From Ecdyonurus torrentis (taxonomy: Eukaryota > Arthropoda > Insecta > Ephemeroptera > Heptageniidae): a stretch of 64,000 nt of DNA. Shown here in pieces: positions 37,358-50,749 of the stretch. Position 1 is the stretch's first letter; each line of letters opens with the position of its first letter. Both the position numbers and the translations under genes were made by a program. The notes beneath the pieces were generated by a model, which saw nothing but the letters and a program-made list of their open reading frames with translations, was not told the DNA's origin and ran no database searches. Where the stretch lies: assembly GCA_949318235.1 (NCBI GenBank), contig OX439127.1, positions 258,001 to 322,000 of the forward strand, read 5' to 3'.

Positions 37358-39516
37358 AATCAAGTTGGTAATCAGTGATGGTGTCACTTATCTACCACTT
37401 ACACAACTAAACTCAAATTGATAGTCAGTGATGACGTCACTCATCTACTTCATACACTACTAAAGTCAAATTAATAGTCAGTGATGACGTCACATATCTA
37501 CTTCATACACAACTAAAGTCAAGTTAATAGTCAGTGATGATGTCACTTATCTACTTTATACACAACTAAAGTCAAGATGATAGTCAGTGATAACGTCACA
37601 TATCTACTTCATACACAACTAATGTCAAGTTGATAGTCAGTGATGACTTCACTAATCTACTTCATACACTACTAAAGTCAAATTGATAGTCAGTGTTGAC
37701 GTTGCAATTCTACTTTATACACTACGAAAATCAAGTTGATAGTTAGTGATGACGTCACTTATCTATTTCATACACTACTAAAGACCAGTTGATAGTCAGT
37801 AATGACGTCACTTATATAATTCATACACAACTAAAATCAAATTAATAGTCAGTGATGACGTCACATATCTAATTCATACACTACTTAAGTCAAGTTGATA
37901 ATCAGTTATGACGTCACTATGACGTCACTTATCTACTTCATACACTACTAAATTCATTTTATTAGTCAGTGATGACGTCACATATCTACTACGTAAACAA
38001 CTAAAGTCAAGTTGATGGTCAGTGATGACGTTACTTATTTACTTCATCGAAACTAAAATCAAGATGGAAGTAGTGATGGCGTCACTTATCTACTACATAT
38101 ATTACTAAAGTTAAGTTGATTGTTAGTAATGACGTCACTTATCTACTTCATACACTACTAAAGTCAAGTTGATTAACAGTAATGACGTCAGTTCTCTATT
38201 TCATACACAACTAAAGTCAAGTTGAAAAACAATTATGACGTAACTTATCGACTTCATTAAATACTAAAGTCAAGTTGATAGTCAGTGATGACGTCACATA
38301 TATGCTTCATACACTACTAAAGACAAGTTAATAGTCAGGGATGACGTCACTTATCTACTCCATAAACTACTAAAGTCAAGTTGATTGTCAGTGATGACGT
38401 CACTTATTTACTTCATAAACTACAAAAGTCAAGATGGAATTTAGTAATAACGTCACTTATCTACTTTATACACAACTAAAGTCAAGATGATAATCAGTGA
38501 TGACGTCTCTTATCTACTTCATACACTACTAAAGTCAAGTTGAGAGTCAGAGATGACGTCACATATCTACTTCATACACTACTAAAGTCAAGATGATAGT
38601 CAGTCATGACGTCACATAATTACTTCATACACTACTAAAGACAAGTTAATAGTCAGTAATGACGTCACTTATCTATTTCATACACAACTAAAGTCAAGAT
38701 GATAATCAGTGATGACGTCACTTATCTACTTCATACACTACTAAAGTCAAGTTGATAGACAGAGATGACGTCACATATCTACTTCATACACTACTAAAGT
38801 CAAGATGATAGTCAGTCATGACGTCACATAATTACTTCATACTCTACTAAAGACAAGTTGATAGTCAGTGATGACGTCACTTATCTACTTCATACAGAAC
38901 TAAACTCAAATTGATAGTCAGTGATGACGTTACTTTTCTACTTCATACACTACTAAAGACAAGTTGATAGTCAGTGATGGCGTAACTTATCTCCTTTATA
39001 AACTATTAAAGTCAAGATGATAGTCAGTGAAGACGTCACATATCTGCTTTATACGCTACTAAATACTAGAAGATAGTTAGTGATAACGTCACATATCTAC
39101 TTTATACACAACTAAAGTCAAGATGATAGTCAGTGAAGACGTCACATATCTGCTTCATACGCTACTAAATACTAGAAGATAGTTAGTGATAACCTCACAT
39201 ATCTACTTTATACACAACTAAAGTCAAGATGATAGTCAGTGATGACGTCACATATCTACTTCATACACAACTATAGTCAAGTTAATAATCAGTGATGACG
39301 TCACTTATCTACTTCATACAATACTAAAGTCAAATTGATAGTCGGTGATGACGTCACATATCTACTTCATACACAACTAAAGTCCAGTTGATAGTCAGTG
39401 AGGACGTCACTTATCTACTTCATACAACACTAAAATCAATTTGGTAGTCAGTGATGGCGTCAATTATCTACTTCATAAACTACTAAAATCAAAATAATAG
39501 TCAGTGATAGCGTCAC
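37358..39516 (+). repeat. Satellite B array 4
   Basis: About 41 B monomers with the double-CRE marker at 37909-37927. Internal blocks are themselves duplicated: the TACTAGAAGATAGTTAG variant occurs twice (about 39064 and 39170) and the AGTCATGACGTCACATAATTAC variant twice (about 38600 and 38815). This shows growth by small unequal exchanges. Confidence 0.95.
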
Positions 39517-40106
39517 GATTTTTGATGATATCTCAGAAACTAATAATGCTACAGACTTACGGTTTGAACTGAAATGTATCACTTTGAATTGTCTTATGAA
39601 GAGTTTATTACACTTTAGTCGAAAAAAATAAAACTTTCTCAGTTTTTGAGAATTTTCGTATTTTCTTACCGAAGTCTATAGCATTATAGCCCATATGAAA
39701 GAGAAAAAAGTTTGTAACTCGAGTTCTAATTGAGATGGAAAGTTGCGAATTAGAAATAAAGTGATGAAAAACGCTCTATAGTTCTAAATTAACCTCTAGA
39801 AACAAAATTGAGAAAAAAAATTTTGAAAAAAATTATGTTTTTCAGATCCTGAAAACGATTTTTGATGATATCTCAGAAACTAAAAATGCTACAGACTTTC
39901 GGTTTGAACTGAAATTTATCACTTTGAAATGTCTTATGAAAAGTTTATTACACTTTAGTTCCAAAAAATAAAACTTTCCCAGTTTATGAAAATTTTAGTG
40001 TTTTCTTACCGAAGTCTATAGCATTGTAGCCCATATGAAGAAAAAAAAAGTTTGTTACTCGAGTTCTAATTGAGATGGAAAGTTGCGGTTTTGAAATAAA
40101 GTGATG
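39517..40106 (+). repeat. Satellite A linker, intact, 590 bp
   Basis: The uninterrupted form of the B-A-B linker: about one and three-quarter A monomers with a canonical joint at each side. It holds the empty site AACCTCTAGAAAC for the foldback element seen at 35839-37046. Confidence 0.94.
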
Positions 40107-42306
40107 AATAAAGTTGGTAGTCAGTGATGGTGTCACTTATCTACCATTTACATAACTAAAGTCAAGTTGATAGTCAGTGGTGACGTCATTTATCTACTTC
40201 ATACACTACTAAAGTCAAGTTGATTGTTAGTGATGACGTCACTTATCTACTTTATACACAACTAAAGTCTAGATGATAGTTACTGATGACGTCACATATT
40301 TACTTCATACACTACTAAAGTCAAATTGATATTTAGTGATGACGTTGCATTTCTACTTCATACACTACTAAAGTTAAGTTGATCGTCAGTAATGACGTCA
40401 TATATCTACTTCATACTCTACTAAAATCAAGTTAAAAAACAATAATGACGTAACTTATCTACTTCATAAATTACTAAAGTCAAGTTGATAGTCAGTGATG
40501 ACGTCACATGTCTGCTTCATACGCTACTAAATACTAGTTGATAGTTAGTGATAACGTCACTTATCTTCTTTATACACAACTAAAGTCAAGATGATAGTTA
40601 CTGATGACGTCACATATTTACTTCATACACAACTAAAGTCAAGTTAATAGTCAGTGATGACGTCACTCATCTACTTCATATACTACTAAATTCATTTAAT
40701 AGTCAGTGATGACGTCACATATCTACTACGTAAACAACTAAAGTCAAGTTGATAGTCAGTGATGACGTTACTTATTTACTTCATCAATACTAAAATCAAA
40801 ATGGAAGTAGTGATGGTGTCACTTATCTACTACATATATTACTAAAGTTAAGTTGATAGTTAGTAATGACGTCACTTATCTACTTCATACACTACTAAGG
40901 TCAAGTTGATTAACAGTTATGACATCAGTTCTCTACTTCATACACAACTAAAGTCAAGTTGAAAAACAATTATGATGTAACTTATCGACTTCATTAAATA
41001 CTAAAGTCAAGTTGATAGTCAGTGATGACGTCACATGTCTGCTTCATACGCTACTAAATACTAGTTAATAGTTAGTGATAACGTCACTTATCTACTTTAT
41101 ACACAACTAAAGTCAAGATGATAGTTACTGACGACGTCACATATTTACTTCATACACAACTAAAGTCAAGTTAATAGTCAGTGATGACGTCACTCAGCTA
41201 CTTCATACACTACTAAAGTCAAATTAATAGTCAGTGATGACGTCACATATCTACTTTATACAAAACTAAAGTCAAGATGATAGTCAGTGAATACGTCACA
41301 TTTCTACTTCATACACTACTAAAATTAAGTTGATCGTCAGTAATGACGTCATATATCTACTTCATACTCTACTAAAATCAAGTTAAAAAACAATTATGAC
41401 GTAACTTATCTACTTCATAAATTACTAAAGTGAAGTTGATAGTCAGTGATGACGTCACATGTCTGCTTCATACGCTACTAAATTCTAGTTGATAGTTAGT
41501 GATAACGTCACTTATCTTCTTTATACACAACTAAAGTCAAGATGATAGTTACTGATGACGTCACATATTTACTTCATACACAACTAAAGTCAAGTTAATA
41601 GTCAGTGATGACGTCACTCATCTACTTCATACACTACTAAAGTCAAATTAATAGTCAGTGATGACGTCACATATCTACTTAATACACAACTAAAGTCAAA
41701 ATGATAGTCAGTGATGACGTCACTCATCTACTTCATACACTACTAAAGTCAAATTAATAGTCAGTGATGACGTCACATATCTACTTAATACACAACTAAA
41801 GTCAAGTTAATAGTCAGTGATGACGTCACATATCTACTTCATACACTACTAAAGTCAAGATGATAGTCAGTGATGACGTCACTTATATAATTCATACAGA
41901 ACTAAACTCAAATTAATAGTCAGTGATGACGTCACTTTTCTACTTCATACACTATTAAAGTCAAGATGATAGTCAGTGAAGACGTCACATATCTGCTTCA
42001 TACGCTACTAAATACTAAAAGATATTTAGTGATAACGTCACATATCTACTTTATACACAACTAAAGTCAAGATGATAGTTAGTGATGACGTCACATATCT
42101 ACTTCATACACAACTATAGTCAAGTTAATAGTCAGTGATGACGTCACTTAACTACTTCATACAATACTAAAGTCAAATTGATAGTCAGTGATGACGCCAC
42201 ATATCTACTTCATACACAACTAAAGTCAAGTTGATAGTCAATGATGACGTCACTTATCTACTTCATAAACTACTAAAATCAAAATAATAGTCATTGATGG
42301 CGTCAC
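40107..42306 (+). repeat. Satellite B array 5
   Basis: About 41 B monomers. It lacks the double-CRE marker. The series with ATACTAGTTGATAGTTAG and GTTACTGATGACGTC variants appears three times (about 40530, 41060 and 41480), so an inner block of roughly 400-500 bp has been multiplied. It closes with GCGTCACAATTTTTG, one base off the usual joint. Confidence 0.94.
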
Positions 42307-45300
42307 AATTTTTGATGATATCTCAGAAACTAATAATGCTACAGACTTGCAGTTTGAACTGAAATGTATCACTTTGAATTGTCTTATGAAGAGTTTATTA
42401 CATTTTAGTCGAAAAAAATAAAACTTTCTCAGTTTTTGAGAATTTTTGTATTTTCTTACCGAAGTCTATAGCATTGTAGCCCATATGAAGAAAAAAATAG
42501 TTTGTAACTCGAGTTCTAATTGAGATGGAAAGTTGTGGTTTTGAAATAAAGTGATGCAAAACGCTCTATAGTACTAAATTCACCTCTAGAAACAAAATTG
42601 AGAAAAAAAAATTTGGAAAAAACAAGTGTATTTCAGATTCTGAAAACGATTTTTGATGATATCTCTGAAAATAATAATGCTACAGACTTACGGTTTGAAC
42701 TGAAATGTATCACTTTGAAATGTCTTATGAAAAGTTTACTACACTTTAGTCGCAAAAACTAAAACTTTCTCAGTTTTTGATAATTTTCAAATTTTCTTAC
42801 CGAAGTCTATAGCATTGTAGCCCATATGAAGAAAAAAAAAGTTTGTAGCTCGAGTTCCAATTGAGATAGAAAGTTGCGGTTTTGAAATAAAGTGATGCAA
42901 AACGCTCTATAGTTTTAAATTCACCTCTAGAAACAAATTTGAGAAAAATAATTTTTCCAAAAAAATTGTGTTTTTCAGTTTCTGATAACGATTTTTGATG
43001 ATATCTCAGAAACTAGTAATGCTACAGACTTACAGTTTAAACTGAAATGTATCTCTTTGAAATGTTTTATGAAAAGTTTATAACACTTTAGTCGCAAAAA
43101 CTAAAACTTTCTTAGTATTTGAGAATTTTCGAATTTACTTACCGAAGTCTATAGCATTGTAGCCCATATGAAGAAGAAAAAAATTTGTTACTCGAGTTCT
43201 AATTAAGATGGAAATTTGTGGTTTTGAAATAAAGTGATGCAAAACGCTCAAAAGTACTAAATTCACCTCAAGAAACAAAATTGAGAAAAAAAATTTTTCG
43301 AAAAAAATTGTGTTTTTTAGATTCTGAAAACGATTTTTGATGATATCTCAGAAACTAATAATGCTACAGACTTACGGTTTGAACTAAAATGTATCACTTT
43401 GAAATGTCTTATGAAAAGTTTATTACACTTTAGTTGCAAAAAATAAAACTTTTTCAGTTTTTGAGAATTTTCGTATTTTCTTACCGAAGTCTATATCATT
43501 GTAGCCCCCATATGAAGAAAAAAAAAGTTTGTAACTCGAGTTCCAATTGAGATAGAAAGTTGCGGTTTTGAAATAAAGTGATGCAAAACGCTCTATAGTT
43601 TTTAATTCACCTCTAGAAACAAATTTGAGAAAAATATTTTGTCCAAAAAAATTGTGTTTTTTAGTTTCTGAAAACAATTTTTGATGATATCTCAGAAACT
43701 AATAATGCTAGAGACTTACGGTTTGATTTGAAATGTATCACTTTGAAATGTCTTATAAAAAGTTTATAACACTTTAGTCGCAAAAACTAAAACTTTCTTA
43801 GTATTTGAGAATTTTCGAATTTTCTTACCGAAGTCTATAGCATTGTAGCTCATATGAAGAAAAAAAAATGTTGTAACTCGAGTTCTAATTTAGATGGAAA
43901 GTTGTGGTTTTTTAAATAAAGTGATGCAAAACGCTCTATAGTACTAAGTTAACCTCTAGAAACAAAATTGAGAAAAACAAATTTTCGAAAAAAACTGTTT
44001 TTTAGATTCTGAAAACGATTTTTGATGATATCTCAGAAACTAATAATGCTACAGACTTACGGTTTGAACTGAAATGTATTATGTCCTATAAAAAGTTTAT
44101 TACACTTAAGTCCCAAAAAAAAAACTTTCTAAGTTTTTGAGAATTTTCGTATTTTCTTACCGAAGTATATAGCATTGTAGCCCATATGAAGAAGAAAAAA
44201 GTTTGTAACTCGAGTTCTAATTAAGATGGAAAGTTGTGGTTTTGAAATAAAGTGATGTAAAACGCTCTATAGTACTAAATTCACCTCAAGAAACAAAATT
44301 GAGAAAAAAAAAATTTCGAAAAAAATTGTGTTTTTTAGATTCTGAAAACGATTTTTGATGATATATCAGAAACTAATAATGCTACAGACTTACGGTTTGA
44401 ACTGAAATGTATCACTTTGAAATGTCTTATGAAAAGTTTATTACACTTTAGTCGCAAAAAACAAAACTTTCTTAGTTTTTGAGAATTTTCGTATTTTCTT
44501 ACCGAAGTCTATAGCATTGTAGCCCATATGAAGAAGAAAAAGTTTGTTACTCAAGTTCTAATTGAGATGGCAAGTTGTGGTTTTGAAATAAAGTGATGCA
44601 AAATGCTCTATAGTACTAAATTCACCTCTAGAAACAAAATTAAGAAAAATAATTTTTCCAAAAAAATTGTGTTTTTCAGATTCTGAAAACGATTTTTGAT
44701 GATATCTCAGAAACTAATAATGCTACAGACTTACGGTTTGAACTGAAATGTATCACTTTGAAATGTCTTATGAAAAGTTTATAACACTTTAGTCGCAAAA
44801 ACTAAAACTTTCTCAGTTTTTGAGAATTTTCAAATTTTCTTACCGAAGTCTATAGCATTGTAGCCCATATGAAGAAAAAAAAAGTTTGTAACTCGAGTTC
44901 CAATTGAGATAGAAAGTTGCGGTTTTGAAATAAAGTGATGCAAAACGCTCTATAGTTTTAAATTCACCTCTAGAAACAAATTTGAGAAAAATAATTTTTC
45001 CAAAAAAATTGTGTTTTTCAGTTTCTGAAAACGATTTTTGATGATATCTTAGAAACTAGTAATGCTACAGACTTACGGTTTGAACTGAAATGTATCACTT
45101 TGAAATGTCTTATGAAAAGTTTATAACACTTTAGTCGCAAAAACTAAAACTTTCTCAGTTTTTGAGAATTTTCGAATTTTCTTACCGAAGTCTATAGCAT
45201 TGTAGCCCATATGAAGAAAAAAAAGTTTGTAACTCGAGTTCTAATTGAGTTGTAAAGTTGTGGTTTTGAAATAAAATGATGCAAAACGCTCTATAGTACT

Positions 45301-46992
45301 AAATTCACCTCTAGAAACAAAATTGAGAAAAACAATATTTTCGAAAAAAAATTTGTTTTTCATATTCTGTAATCGATTTTTGATGATATCTCAGAAACTA
45401 ATAATGCTACAGACTTACGGTTTAAACTGAAATGTATCACTTTGAAATGTCTAATGAAAAGTTAATTACAGTTTAATCGCAAAAAATGAAACTTTCTAAG
45501 TTTTTGAGAATTTTCGTATTTTCTTAGGGAAGTCTATAGCATTGTAGCCCATATGAAGAAGAAAAAAGTTTGTTACTCGAGTTCTAAATAAGATGGAAAG
45601 TTGTAGTTTTGAAATAAAGTGAAGCAAAACGCTCTATAGTACTAAATTCACCTCTAGAAACAAAATTGAGAAAAAAAATATTTTCGAAAAAAATTTTGTT
45701 TTTCATATTCTGAAATCGATTTTTGATGATATCTCAGAAACTAATAATGCTACAGACTTACGGTTTAAACTGAAATGTATCACTTTGAAATGTCTAATGA
45801 AAAGTTAATTACACTTTAATCGCAAAAAATAAAACTTTCTAAGTTTTTGAGAATTTTCGTATTTTCTTAGCGAAGTCTATAGCATTGTAGCCCATATGAA
45901 GAAGAAAAAAGTTTGTTACTCGAGTTCTAAATAAGATGGAAAGTTGTGGTTTTGAAATAAAATGATGCAAAACGCTCTATAGTACTAAATTCACCTCTAG
46001 AAACAAAATTGAGAAAAAATTTTTTTTGAAAAAAATTGTGTTTTTTAGATTCTGAAAATAATTTTTGATGATATCTCAGAAACTAATAATGCTACAGACT
46101 TACTGTTTGAACTTAAATGTATCACTTTGAAATGTCTTATTAAAAGTTTATTACACTTTAGTCGCAAATAATAAAACTTTCTCAGTTTTTGAGAATTTTC
46201 AAATTTTCTTACCGATGTCTATAGCATTGTAGCCAATATGAAGAAAAAAAAAGTTTGTAACTCGAGTTCTAATTGAGATGGAAAGTTGTGGTTTTGAAAT
46301 AAAGTGATGCAAAACGCTCTATAGTACTAAATTCACCTCTAGAAACAAAATTGAGAAAAAAAAATTTCGAAAAAAATTGTGTTTTTCAGATTCTGAAAAC
46401 GATTTTTGATGATATCTCAGAATTTAATAATGCTACAGACTTACGGTTTGAACTGAAATGTAACACTTTGAAATGTCTTATGAAAAGTTTATAACACTTT
46501 AGTCGCAAAAACTAAAACTTTCTCAGTTTTTGAGAATTTTCGAATTTTCTTACCGATGTCTATAGCATTGTAGCCCATATGAAGAAGAAAAAAGTTTGTT
46601 ACTCGAGTTCTATTTGAGATGGAAAGTTGTGGTTTTGAAATAAAGTGATGCATAATGCTCTATAGTACTAAATTCACCTCTAGAAACAAAATTGAGAAAA
46701 ATAATTTTTCCAAAAAAATTGTGTTTTTCAGATTCTGAAAACGATTTTTGATGATATCTCAGAAACTAATATTGCTACAGACTTGCGGTTTGAACTCAAA
46801 TGTAGTACTTTGATATGTTTTATGAAAAGTTTATTACACTTTAGTTGCAAAAAACAAAACTTTCTCAGTTTTTGAGAATTTTAATGTTTTCTTATAGAAG
46901 TCTATAGCATTGTAGCCCATATGAAGAAAAAAAAAGTTTGTTACTCGAGTTCTAATTGAGATGGAAAGTTGCGGTTTTGAAATAAAGTGATG
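42307..46992 (+). repeat. Satellite A block 6
   Basis: About 14 A monomers between two B arrays. They are more diverse than elsewhere. A pair of monomers with the private CATATTCTG and TTAATCGC variants sits at about 45290-45960. The last monomer carries the TATTGCTACAGACTTGC variant that precedes B arrays. No gene is seen. Confidence 0.94.
44597..44938 (+). repeat. Representative satellite A monomer with nested dyads
   Basis: One 342-bp monomer given as the type example. It holds an outer inverted repeat, 44719-44736 (AATGCTACAGACTTACGG) against 44843-44859 (CCGAAGTCTATAGCATT). These arms pair with one C/T difference and one extra base. Nested between them is a perfect 6-bp stem with a 5-base loop, TTCTCA at 44810-44815 and TGAGAA at 44821-44826. 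Fixed restriction-type palindromes are TCTAGA, GATATC, CATATG and CTCGAG. The monomer length is near two nucleosome repeats, which is common for satellites, but that is only an observation. It has no coding signal. Confidence 0.9.
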
Positions 46993-49900
46993 AATCAAGT
47001 TGGTAGTCAGTGATGGTGTCACTTATATACCACTTACATAACTAAAGTCAAGTTGATAGTCAGTGGTGACGTCACTTATCTACTTCATATACTACTAAAG
47101 TCAAGATGATAGTCAGTGATGACGTCACATATTTACTTCATACACAACTAAAGTCAAGTTAATAGTCAGTGATGACGTCACTCATCTACTTCATACACTA
47201 CTAATGTCAAATTAATAGTCAGTGATGACGTCACATATCTACTTAATACACAACTAAAGTCAAGTTGATAGTCAGTAATGATGTCACTTATCTACTTTAT
47301 ACACAACTAAAGTCAAGATGATAGTCAGTGATAACGTCACATATCTACTTCATACACAACTAATGTCAAGCTGATAGTTAGTGATGACGTCACTTATCTA
47401 TTTCATACACTACTAAAGACCAGTTGATAGTCAGTAATGACGTCACTTATATAATTCATACACAACTAAAATCAAATTGATAGTTAGTGATGACGTCACA
47501 TATCTAATTCATACACTACTTAAGTCAAGTTGATAATCAGTTATGACGTCACTATGACGTCACTTATCTACTTCATACACTACTAAATTCATTTTAATAG
47601 ACAGTGATGACGTCACATATCTACTACGTAAACAACTAAAGTCAAGTTGATAGTCATTGATGACGTTACTTATTTACTTCATCAATACTAAAATCAAGAT
47701 GGAAGTAGTGATGGCGTCAATTATCTACTACATATATTACTAAAGTTAAGTTGATTGTTAGTAATGACGTCACTTATCTACTTCATACACTACTAAAGTC
47801 AAGTTGATTAACAGTTATGACGTCAGTTCTCTACTACATACACAACTAAAGTCAAGTTGAAAAACAATTAAGACGTAACTTATCGACTTCATTAAATACT
47901 AAAGTCAAGTTGATAGTCAGTGATGACGTCACATATATGCTTCATACACTACTAAAGACAAGTTAATAGTCAGTGATGACGTCACTTATCTACTGCATAA
48001 ACTACTAAAGTCAAGTTGATTGTCAGTGATGACGTCACTTATCTACTTCATACACTACAAAAGTCAAGATGGAATTTAGTAATAACGTCACTTATCTACT
48101 TCATACACAACTAAAGTCAATATGATAATCAGTGATGACGTCACTTATCTACTTCATATACTACTAAAGTCAAGTTGATAGTCAGAGATGACGTCACATA
48201 TCTACTTAATACACAACTAAAGTCAAGTTGATAGTCAGTAATGATGTCACTTATCTACTTTATACACAACTAAAGTCAAGATGATAGTCAGTGATAACGT
48301 CACATATCTACTTCATACACTACTAAAGTCAAGATGATAGTCAGTCATGACGTCACATAATTACTTCATACACTACTAAAGTCAAGTTGATAGTCTGTAA
48401 TGATGTCACTTATCTACTTTATACATAACTTAAGTCAAGATGATAGTCAGTGATAACGTCACATATCTACTTCATACACAACTAAAGTCAAGTTAATAGT
48501 CACTGATGACGTCACTCATCTACTTCATACACTGCTAAAGTCAAATTAATAGTCAGTGATGACGTCACATATCTACTTAATACACAACTAAAGTCAAGTT
48601 GATAGTCAGTAATGATGTCACTTATCTACTTTATACACAACTAAAGTCAAGATGATAGTCAGTGATAACGTCACATATCTACTTCATACACAACTAATGT
48701 CAAGTTGATAGTTAGTGATAACGTCACTTATCTATTTCATACACTACTAAAGACCAGTTGATAGTCAGTAATGACGTCACTTATATAATTCATACACAAC
48801 TAAAATCAAATTGATAGTTAGTGATGACGTCACATATCTAATTCATACACTACTTAAGTCAAGTTGATAATCAGTTATGACGTCACTATGACGTCACTTA
48901 TCTACTTCATACACTACTAAATTCATTTTAATAGTCAGTGATGACGTCACATATCTACTACGTAAACAACTAAAGTCAAGTTGATAGTCATTGATGACGT
49001 TACTTATTTACTTCATCAATACTTAAATCAAGATGGAAGTAGTGATGGCGTCACTTATCTACTACATATATTACTAAAATTAAGTTGATTGTTAATAATG
49101 ACGTCACTTATCTACTTCATACACTACTAAAGTCAAGTTGATTAACAGTTATGACGTCAATTCTCTACTACATACACAACTAAAGTCAAGTTGAAAAACA
49201 ATTAAGACGTAACTTATCGACTTCATTAAATACTAAAGTCAAGTTGATAGTCAGTGATGACGTCTCATATATGCTTCATACACTACTAAAGACAAGTTAA
49301 TAGTCAGTGATGACGTCACTTATCTACTGCATAAACTACTAAAGTCAAGTTGATTGTCTGTGATGACGTCACTTATCTACTTCATACACTACAAAAGTCA
49401 AGATGGAATTTAGTAATAACGTCACTTATCTACTTCATACACAACTAAAGTCAATATGATAATCAGTGATGACGTCACTTATCTACTTCATATACTACTA
49501 AAGACAAGTTAATAGTCAGTGATGACGTCACTTATCTACTGCATAAACTACTAAAGTCAAGTTGATAGTCAGAGATGACGTCACATATCTACTTCATACA
49601 CTGCTAAAGTCAAGATGATAGTCAGTCATGACGTCACATAATTACTTCATACACTACTAAAGACAAGTTGATAGTCAGTGATGACGTCACTTATCTACTT
49701 CATACAGAACTAAACTCAAATTAATAGTCAGTGATGACGTCACTTTTCTACTTCATACACTACTAAAGTCAAGTTGATTTTCAGTGATGGCGTAACTTAT
49801 CTCCTTTATAAACTATTAAAGTCAAAATGATAGTCAGTGAAGACGTCACATATCTGCTTTATACGCTACTAAATACTAGAAAATAAATAGTGATAACCTC

Positions 49901-50749
49901 ACATATCTACTTTATACGCAACTAAAGTCAAGATGATAGTTAGTGATGACGTCACATATCTACTTCATACACAACTATAGTCAAGTTAATAATCAGTGAT
50001 GACGTCACTTATCTACTTCATACAATACTAATGTCAAATTGATAGTCAGTGATGACGTCACATATCTACTGCATAAACTACTAAAGTCAAGTTGATAGTC
50101 AGAGATGACGTCACATATCTACTTCATACACTACTAAAGTCAAGATGATAGTCAGTTTGACGTCACATAATTACTTCATACACTACTAAAGACAAGTTGA
50201 TAGTCAGTGATGACGTCACTTATCTACTTCATACAGAACTAAACTCAAATTAATAGTCAGTGATGACGTCATTTTTCTACTTCATACACTACTAAAGTCA
50301 AGTTGATAGTCAGTGATGGCGTAACTTATCTCCTTTATAAACTATTAAAGTCAAGATGATAGTCAGTGAAGACGTCACATATCTGCTTTATACGCTACTA
50401 AATACTAGAAAATAAATAGTGATAACCTCACATATCTACTTTATACGCAACTAAAGTCAAGATGATAGTTAGTGATGACGTCACATATCTACTTCATACA
50501 CAACTATAGTCAAGTTAATAATCAGTGATGACGTCACTTATCTACTTCATACAATACTAATGTCAAATTGATAGTCAGTGATGACGTCACATATCTACTT
50601 CATACACAACTTAAGTCAAGTTGATAGTCAGTGATCACGTCACTTATCTACTTCATACAACACTAAAATCAATTTGGTAGTCAGTGATGGCGTCACTTAT
50701 CTACTTCATAAACTACTAAAATCAAAATAATAGTCAGTGATGGCGTCAC
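46993..50749 (+). repeat. Satellite B array 6 (longest)
   Basis: About 70 B monomers in 3.76 kb. Two inner duplications are visible. About 1.0 kb from near 47145 recurs near 48480 at an offset of about 1334 bp, including both double-CRE markers. A ten-monomer block from 49541 recurs at 50071 (530 bp). It opens with TGGTGTCA and closes with TGGCGTCA edge units. Confidence 0.95.
49541..50600 (+). repeat. Ten-monomer (530-bp) higher-order repeat in B array 6
   Basis: The series starting GCATAAACTACTAAAG, then CAGAGATGACG, CAGTCATGACG, AACTCAAATTAATAG, GATGGCGTAAC and GTGAAGACGTC occurs at 49541 and again at 50071. The offset is exactly ten 53-bp units. The second copy has a small deletion at CAGTTTGACGTC (50155). 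The same block is also present in the array 55757-57861. Confidence 0.87.

Noticed and set aside
44597..44938. tRNA- or 5S-derived origin for satellite A
   Set aside because: No A-box/B-box pair or conserved RNA core could be recognised in the monomer.
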